A stretch of 64,000 bases of DNA from Gemmatimonadota bacterium (lineage in GTDB: Bacteria; Gemmatimonadota; Gemmatimonadetes; Gemmatimonadales; GWC2-71-9), in contig JADJAK010000001.1 in assembly GCA_016704275.1 (NCBI GenBank), positions 124,001 through 188,000 on the forward strand, read 5' to 3'. Under the pieces are notes generated by a model. The model did no database searches. It was not told the origin of the DNA and saw nothing but the letters and a program-made list of their open reading frames with translations. The translations under genes were made by a program, and so were the position numbers. This document shows positions 59,209 through 64,000 of this stretch, piece by piece (within the stretch, counting starts at the first letter, position 1; each line of letters opens with the position of its first letter).

Positions 59209-61716
59209 GTGACTGAACGTCTGACCCTTCCCGTCCTCCCCCTGCGCGACGTGGTGCTCTTCCCGGGCGTCACGGCTCCGATCGGGGCAGGCCGTCCCAT
59301 GACCCTCAAGGCGATCGAAGCTGCCCTCGCCTCGCCCGACAAGCTCGTCTTCGCGGTGGCCCAGAAGGAAAACATCGAAGCCGTCTCCGCGGACGGGCTC
59401 CACCTTATCGGCACCATCGCCAAGATCGGCCAGCTGCAGCGCGGCATGTCGGGGATGCAGTTGCTCCTGCACGGCGAGCGCCGCGCGATGGCGTTGCAGG
59501 TGATCGAGGAGAACGGCCATCTCGTCGCCGTGGTGCGCGACATGGACGACCTCCCGCCGGTGGATGATTCGGATCCGGGCTTCGTTGCCCTGCATCGCGA
59601 ACTGCGCGCCCGCGCCGCCGAGTTGGGCCAGAAGTCCGGACTCCCCGACGAAGTGGTGCAGCAGGTGCTCAACGGCGTCGACGAGCCGGGGCGCTTCGCC
59701 GACCTCGTCGCCGGCTATCTCGATCTCGACGCTGCCGGCCGCCAGGGCCTGCTCGAGACGCTCGCCGTCGACGAGCGGCTCCGCCGCGTCCTCGTGCACG
59801 TGCAGCGGCAGATTGCCGTGCTCGATGCCCAGGAGGACATCAAGTCGCAGGTGCAGGAAGAGCTCGGCGACCGGCAGCGCGAGATCTATCTCCGCGAACA
59901 GTTGAAGACCATTCGGCGCGAGCTCGGCGACGAAGACGATGGCACCGAGGTCGATGAGCTCGAGCTGCGCCTCGAAGGGCTCGATCTGCCCGAGGAGGCA
60001 CGCAAGGAAGTCGATCGCGAGCTCGGCCGGTTGCGCCGGATCGGCCGCGAGACGATGGAGTCCCAGGTCATCCGGACCTTTCTCGAGCATGTCGCCGAGC
60101 TGCCGTGGAACGAGACCACTGAGGAACACCTGGAGATCGCCGAGGCCTCGAAGATCCTCGACGCCGACCACTATGCCCTGGGCGACGTGAAGGACCGCGT
60201 GCTGGAGTTCCTCGCCGTGCGCGCCATGCGCGCCAAGCGCGATGCTGCGCCCGCCACGCCCTCGGACGACGCGGAGCCCACCGAGGCGTCGACGCCTGTC
60301 GATGCGGTGCGTCCGTCACCCTCGGGCGACGGCGCCAAGGATGACGAGACCACCAAGCGGTCGCCGATCCTCCTCTTCGTCGGCCCTCCGGGCGTCGGCA
60401 AGACCTCGGTGGCCAAGAGCATCGCCCGCGCGATGGGGCGGAAGTACGTCCGCATCTCGCTCGGCGGCGCGCGGGACGAAGCGGACATCCGCGGTCACCG
60501 CCGCACCTATGTGGGCGCCATGCCGGGCCGCATCATCCAGGGGATGAAGCAGGCCGGCACCCGCAACCCGGTCTTCCTGCTCGACGAGATCGACAAGCTG
60601 GGCGTCTCCTTCCAGGGCGACCCGGCCTCGGCGCTGCTCGAAGTGCTCGACCCGGCGCAGAATGACTCCTTCACCGATCACTACCTCGGGATGCCGTTCG
60701 ACCTGAGCGAAGTGATGTTCATCGCGACCGCCAACGTCCTCCAGAACATTCCTGGGCCGTTGCTCGACCGGATGGAAATCGTGGAGTTCTCGGGGTACAT
60801 CGAGGCGGAGAAGGTTGCCATCGCCGAGCAGTACCTGGTGCCGCGGCAGATCGAGGCCAACGGCCTCACCGCTGAGCAGATCACCTTCGCCGGTCCGGCG
60901 TTGCTGGAACTGGTGCAGCGCTACACTCGCGAGTCGGGCGTCCGGCAGCTGGAGCGCGAGGTCGGCCGCGTGGCGCGGAAGGCCGCGCGGAAGATCGCCG
61001 CAAGTGAGGTGGACCGGATGGACGTCACCGCCGCGGTGGTGCGCGATCTGCTCGGCCGGCCCAAGCTGCATCCCGAGGAGAAGGCCGCCGTCGACCAGGT
61101 TGGCACGGCGACCGGGATGTACTACACGCCGCAGGGTGGCGACATCATGTTTGTCGAGGCGTCGACCATGCGCGGCAAGGGCGAACTCGTCCTGACCGGC
61201 CAGCTGGGCGATGTGATGAAGGAGTCGGCACGTGCCGCGTGGACCTACGCGCGCTCGCATGCCGCGGGGCTGCACATCAAGGAAGAGATGTTCGACCGCG
61301 ACGTGCACATCCACGTCCCGGCCGGCGCCGTCCCCAAGGACGGTCCCTCGGCGGGCATCACCATGGCCACGGCGCTGGTCTCCGCGCTGTCCGGGCGCGA
61401 AGTGCGCCACGACATCGCCATGACCGGCGAAGTCACCCTGCGCGGCCGAGTCCTCCCGATCGGTGGCGTCAAGGAGAAGCTGCTCGGGGCGCTGCGCGCG
61501 GGGATCACCACGATCATCATCCCGAAGGCGAACGAGCCCGACCTCGACGACCTCCCCGAGGAGGCACGCAAGCGGATGGACATCCACCCGGTCGAGGAAC
61601 TCGGCGAGGTCCTCGCCATCGCCCTCCGCGATGTCCGCTACACCGAAGGGAAGCTGCTCTTCGGCGACGAGAATCCGCGGGATGTGGTGGCGTTGCAGAG
61701 TCCGTTCCGGCACTAG
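59209..61716 (+). CDS. lon: ATP-dependent Lon protease
   Basis: A 835-residue LonA-type AAA+ serine protease for damaged and regulatory proteins. GTG start at 59209 with AAGGAGA six bases upstream. N-domain 1-300 (LPVLPLRDVVLFPG), AAA+ module with Walker A VGPPGVGKTS, Walker B VFLLDEIDKLG and sensor elements, protease domain with catalytic Ser714 in KDGPSAG and Lys755 in GGVKEKL. Between the N-domain and Walker A, at about 345-381, is a Pro/Ala/Asp-rich insertion that other Lon proteins lack or have shorter. C-terminus normal. Confidence 0.95.
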   Translation: MTERLTLPVLPLRDVVLFPGVTAPIGAGRPMTLKAIEAALASPDKLVFAVAQKENIEAVSADGLHLIGTIAKIGQLQRGMSGMQLLLHGERRAMALQVIEENGHLVAVVRDMDDLPPVDDSDPGFVALHRELRARAAELGQKSGLPDEVVQQVLNGVDEPGRFADLVAGYLDLDAAGRQGLLETLAVDERLRRVLVHVQRQIAVLDAQEDIKSQVQEELGDRQREIYLREQLKTIRRELGDEDDGTEVDELELRLEGLDLPEEARKEVDRELGRLRRIGRETMESQVIRTFLEHVAELPWNETTEEHLEIAEASKILDADHYALGDVKDRVLEFLAVRAMRAKRDAAPATPSDDAEPTEASTPVDAVRPSPSGDGAKDDETTKRSPILLFVGPPGVGKTSVAKSIARAMGRKYVRISLGGARDEADIRGHRRTYVGAMPGRIIQGMKQAGTRNPVFLLDEIDKLGVSFQGDPASALLEVLDPAQNDSFTDHYLGMPFDLSEVMFIATANVLQNIPGPLLDRMEIVEFSGYIEAEKVAIAEQYLVPRQIEANGLTAEQITFAGPALLELVQRYTRESGVRQLEREVGRVARKAARKIAASEVDRMDVTAAVVRDLLGRPKLHPEEKAAVDQVGTATGMYYTPQGGDIMFVEASTMRGKGELVLTGQLGDVMKESARAAWTYARSHAAGLHIKEEMFDRDVHIHVPAGAVPKDGPSAGITMATALVSALSGREVRHDIAMTGEVTLRGRVLPIGGVKEKLLGALRAGITTIIIPKANEPDLDDLPEEARKRMDIHPVEELGEVLAIALRDVRYTEGKLLFGDENPRDVVALQSPFRH

Positions 61717-61718
61717 GC

Positions 61719-61837
61719 GATGATCGATGATCGATGATCGATGATCGAGAGGGTATGAATGCGAGAGGGCCGGTCCTCACACCGAGGCGCCGGCCCTCCT
61801 GCTGTATCGATCATCGATCATCGAGCATCGATCATCC
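61719..61837. repeat. TCGATGA heptamer arms flanking a hairpin
   Basis: Left arm of four GATCGAT/TCGATGA units at 61719-61748, right arm TCATCGA units at 61805-61837, enclosing a GC-rich hairpin. Between convergent lon and the GGDEF regulator, like the arrays at 28914 and 56817. Confidence 0.85.
61765..61798. terminator. Terminator-like hairpin inside heptamer arms
   Basis: GAGGGCCGG at 61765-61773 pairs with CCGGCCCTC at 61790-61798. Serves the convergent genes on both sides. Confidence 0.7.
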
Positions 61838-61843
61838 TGCTGT

Positions 61844-63454
61844 TCACCCCATCTCCACCCTGTTCCGCCCCGAACTCTTCGCCCGATACAGCGCCTGATC
61901 GGCGGCTTCGGCGACCTGGGTGGCCGTCGTGCCCGAGCCGGGAAAGGCGCCGACCCCGGCGGAGACGTGCAGCGGGATCGGGTCGCAGCCGGGGAGGATG
62001 ATCGGCGTCTCGGCGAGCGCCTGCCGCAGCTTCTCGGCAGCGGCACGGCCATTCGCGGGCGGGCACTTGCGGAGGATGATGCCGAATTCTTCGCCACCAT
62101 AGCGGCCGAGGAGGTCGGAGCCTCGGATTGCCTTCCGGAAGACCCGGGCGACGTGCACCAGCACCTGGTCGCCGACGAGGTGGCCGTAGGTGTCGTTGAT
62201 CCGCTTGAAGTGGTCGAGGTCGAGCATCAGGAAGCAGAGCGGCTCGCCGTGACGCTGCGCAAAGGCCACCGCATACTCGAGCTCCGCCATCAACGTCGCG
62301 TGGTTCAGGATCCCGGTGAGGCCGTCGCGGTGCACCAGTTCGCGGATCCGCCGGCCACGCTCCGTGCGCGTGAGGACCAGCTGCAGCAGGTGGCTCCGCT
62401 CGACCGGCTTCGCGAGGAAGTCGTCACCACCGGCCCGCAACCCTTCCATCTGATCGGCGAGTGAATCGCGCGCGGTCAGAAAGACGATCGGCACCAGCGC
62501 GAGTCGCGGATCCTGCCGCATCAGTCGCGAGAGCGCGTAGCCGTCGACATCGGGCAAGTCGACATCAAGCAGCACGAGGTCCGGGGTCTCATGGGCCAAT
62601 GCGTCGCGGGCCACCTGGGCCGATGCCGCCGTCGTGACGCGCGCGTTCATCTGGCCGAGCCAGGTGGCGACGAGCTGGGATTGCGCCGGATCGTCTTCGA
62701 CCACGAGAATGTTGGCCGGCGGCGCGCCGATCTGGGCCAGGGCCCGCGCGTACTGCGCCAACCCCCTCGGCAAGGCATTGGAGCCGAAGACGGCGTCGAG
62801 CCCGGCCGCCGCCGTGCGCAGGCGGTCGAACTGATCAGTCGGGTCGGCAAGGACCACCGCGCGCGGACGATCGTTGGTCGCAGCGGACCAGTAGCGGGCC
62901 AGCGAGAGCGGGTCGGTCTCGGCGTCGGTGCCGATGACCACCAGGTCAGGCCGCTCCGCCGGCGGCACGTCGAACGGATCGACTTCGCCGGTCCGGACCG
63001 TGACCATGAAGCCCACCTCTTCGAGCGATCGCACCAGGGCATCGCGAGCGGTCGAGGGATTCATCATCAACAGCGTGCGCCACCCGAACCCGGGAATCTT
63101 GCCGAGCACGGCAGGCAGCCCGACGTCGGTCGCCGCGTTGTTGAAGGCGTCCTCGAGATCGCGGATCGCGTGCGAAAAAATGTCGGCTTCGCGGATCGTC
63201 GGCGCCGGCGGGGTGAGGATGCGATGCTCCATGGCGCGTGACACGTCGGTCACCCGCTGGAAGCCATACGATCCGCCCGAACCGGCCAGGCGATGAAAGC
63301 GTTGCCGAAGCGATTCCAATGCGTCAGGCTCGCCGGCCCGAAAGGCGGCCACATCCTTGCGGAGCTCCGCCAGTCGCGCCGGAGCCTCGCGGATGTACTC
63401 GTGCTGCAGTTCGAGCATCGGGTCGTCAGCGTCCAGCGGCAGTTCGTCGGTCAT
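61844..63454 (-). CDS. HPt - pseudoreceiver - receiver - GGDEF regulator
   Basis: A 536-residue signalling protein. N-terminal HPt domain (about 1-110) with the phosphorylatable His in FHRLAGSGGSYGF. Then a receiver-like domain that lacks its acidic pocket (about 120-240, LLMMNPSTARDALVRSLEEVG), followed by a full receiver (ILVVEDDPAQSQ; Asp in VLLDVDLPDVDGY; Lys in FLAKPVERSH), then a GGDEF domain with RDGLTGILNHATL and GRYGGEEFGIIL (active GGEEF). It likely makes cyclic di-GMP in response to phosphorelay. ATG 63454 overlaps the next upstream gene. Confidence 0.88.
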   Translation of the reverse strand: MTDELPLDADDPMLELQHEYIREAPARLAELRKDVAAFRAGEPDALESLRQRFHRLAGSGGSYGFQRVTDVSRAMEHRILTPPAPTIREADIFSHAIRDLEDAFNNAATDVGLPAVLGKIPGFGWRTLLMMNPSTARDALVRSLEEVGFMVTVRTGEVDPFDVPPAERPDLVVIGTDAETDPLSLARYWSAATNDRPRAVVLADPTDQFDRLRTAAAGLDAVFGSNALPRGLAQYARALAQIGAPPANILVVEDDPAQSQLVATWLGQMNARVTTAASAQVARDALAHETPDLVLLDVDLPDVDGYALSRLMRQDPRLALVPIVFLTARDSLADQMEGLRAGGDDFLAKPVERSHLLQLVLTRTERGRRIRELVHRDGLTGILNHATLMAELEYAVAFAQRHGEPLCFLMLDLDHFKRINDTYGHLVGDQVLVHVARVFRKAIRGSDLLGRYGGEEFGIILRKCPPANGRAAAEKLRQALAETPIILPGCDPIPLHVSAGVGAFPGSGTTATQVAEAADQALYRAKSSGRNRVEMG

Positions 63455-64000
63455 CGGCCCTCCCGCAATGCGGCGAGGGTGGTGCGCGCCGCCGCGACAA
63501 ATGCCGCGCCGCTGCCCCAATGCCCCGAGAAGCGCTCGCCATCGCGAGCTCCGACCAGGGCCGCACGATCATCGACGACGAGGAGCACCGGTTCGCCGGG
63601 CCACGCCGCAGGGGGAATCACTGTCATCGGAATGGCGCCGAGCGGCACCTCGGTGGTCGAGGCCACGTCGAGGGTGACCCCGGACGCGGCGGCCCGACGG
63701 AGATGCGGCGCCAAGGTGAGGCAGCCATCGGGGGGCGCCAACAGCTCCACCGAGCGCTCCGCCCTGGCGATCTCATGCCCCATCAGCTGCACCGCGCCGC
63801 GCGACGAGGCGAGTTCAACCAACGTCGGCGTCGCCGGCACGGCGAGCGCCGCGAGTGCCTCACCCAGCCGATCCATCGCCTCGCCCTGCCGGTCACTCAA
63901 CCGCGCCAGCAGGGTACTGGGAGGCTCCGGACGGAACTGCCGAGGCCGTCCCTCTTCCACGCGCGCCGCCCCCTTGGCCACCAACCCCTCCAGCGCGGCG
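63451..64000 (-). CDS. TrmB-like transcriptional regulator, N-terminus outside the window
   Basis: At least 183 residues. The frame is open to the right edge, so the start lies outside. The visible N-terminal part (LEGLVAKGAARVEEGRPRQFRPEPP) is the recognition wing of a winged helix typical of TrmB/sugar-sensing regulators, followed by a helical linker and a phospholipase-D-like effector fold (RAERSVELLAPPDGCLTL; GEPVLLVVDDRAALVG). It overlaps the GGDEF regulator by ATGA. Ligand unknown. Confidence 0.7.
   Translation of the reverse strand, partial: AALEGLVAKGAARVEEGRPRQFRPEPPSTLLARLSDRQGEAMDRLGEALAALAVPATPTLVELASSRGAVQLMGHEIARAERSVELLAPPDGCLTLAPHLRRAAASGVTLDVASTTEVPLGAIPMTVIPPAAWPGEPVLLVVDDRAALVGARDGERFSGHWGSGAAFVAAARTTLAALREGR

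Noticed and set aside
1..64000. tRNA, rRNA, insertion sequences, prophage
   Set aside because: I scanned for transposase motifs, phage structural genes and tRNA-like cloverleaves by eye and saw none. A tRNAscan or Infernal run would be decisive.

Overview
The window looks like a chromosomal segment of a high-GC, Gram-negative-type bacterium, most likely a member of the Gemmatimonadota. The assignment is an inference. It rests on the high GC, abundant GTG/TTG starts, many ATGA/GTGA gene overlaps, a Kgd-type 2-oxoglutarate dehydrogenase, a PEP-CTERM protein, several secreted six-bladed beta-propeller proteins carrying a G-x-G-x-GPGE motif, a PorV/PorQ-like outer-membrane protein, and an acyl-CoA/2-oxoacid-rich metabolism. 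I saw no rRNA, tRNA, insertion sequence, prophage or CRISPR array.

Layout. 1-1366: end of an S9-peptidase-like gene whose nucleophile and histidine positions are substituted, and a degenerate short-chain dehydrogenase. 1561-8156: outer-membrane and hydrolase genes, two beta-propeller genes and a frameshifted GluQ-RS. 8211-14518: a lytic transglycosylase and an ECF sigma / anti-sigma / two HEAT-repeat operon. 14620-20478: a third beta-propeller, a dicarboxylate symporter with transaldolase and transketolase, and a small histone-like protein. 20573-26014: glycerol-3-phosphate dehydrogenase divergent from a CarH-like photoreceptor that leads crtI, crtB and an acyltransferase. 26081-28907: a PEP-CTERM protein, a membrane protein coupled to a pseudokinase, and an HNH nuclease. 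29026-32671: a kgd gene split by a frameshift. 32841-42907: fadI-fadJ followed by a long run of tightly packed + strand genes (GNAT, FAD oxidoreductase, YciH, DinB-like, YfcC-like transporter, Rieske oxygenase, cyclophilin). 43103-45271: a lower-GC islet encoding a six-cysteine exported peptide, a beta-propeller and a DsbA-like thioredoxin. 45400-50217: a small protein, Rho, an ankyrin protein, and tryptophanase with its permease. 50393-52544: proline dehydrogenase, a hypothetical and RsgA. 52548-54670: a Cys/His/Met-rich exported protein, a MazG-like enzyme and a hypothetical. 54695-64000: a fused 2-oxoacid dehydrogenase E1, a Ser/Thr kinase, Lon, an HPt-REC-GGDEF regulator and a TrmB-like regulator cut by the window edge.

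The most striking non-genic feature is a set of intergenic tandem arrays. Their units differ in sequence (TCGATGA, GGTCACT, GTCGTAG, GATGATG, GTTCACC, CTCGCTT) but almost all are exactly 7 bp long. They usually occur as opposed inverted arms, several times wrapped around a terminator-like hairpin between convergent genes. Some arrays supply the stop codon, or the first codons, of the neighbouring gene. Two genes (gluQ and kgd) each need a single frame change to be complete; sequencing error and real mutation cannot be told apart here.
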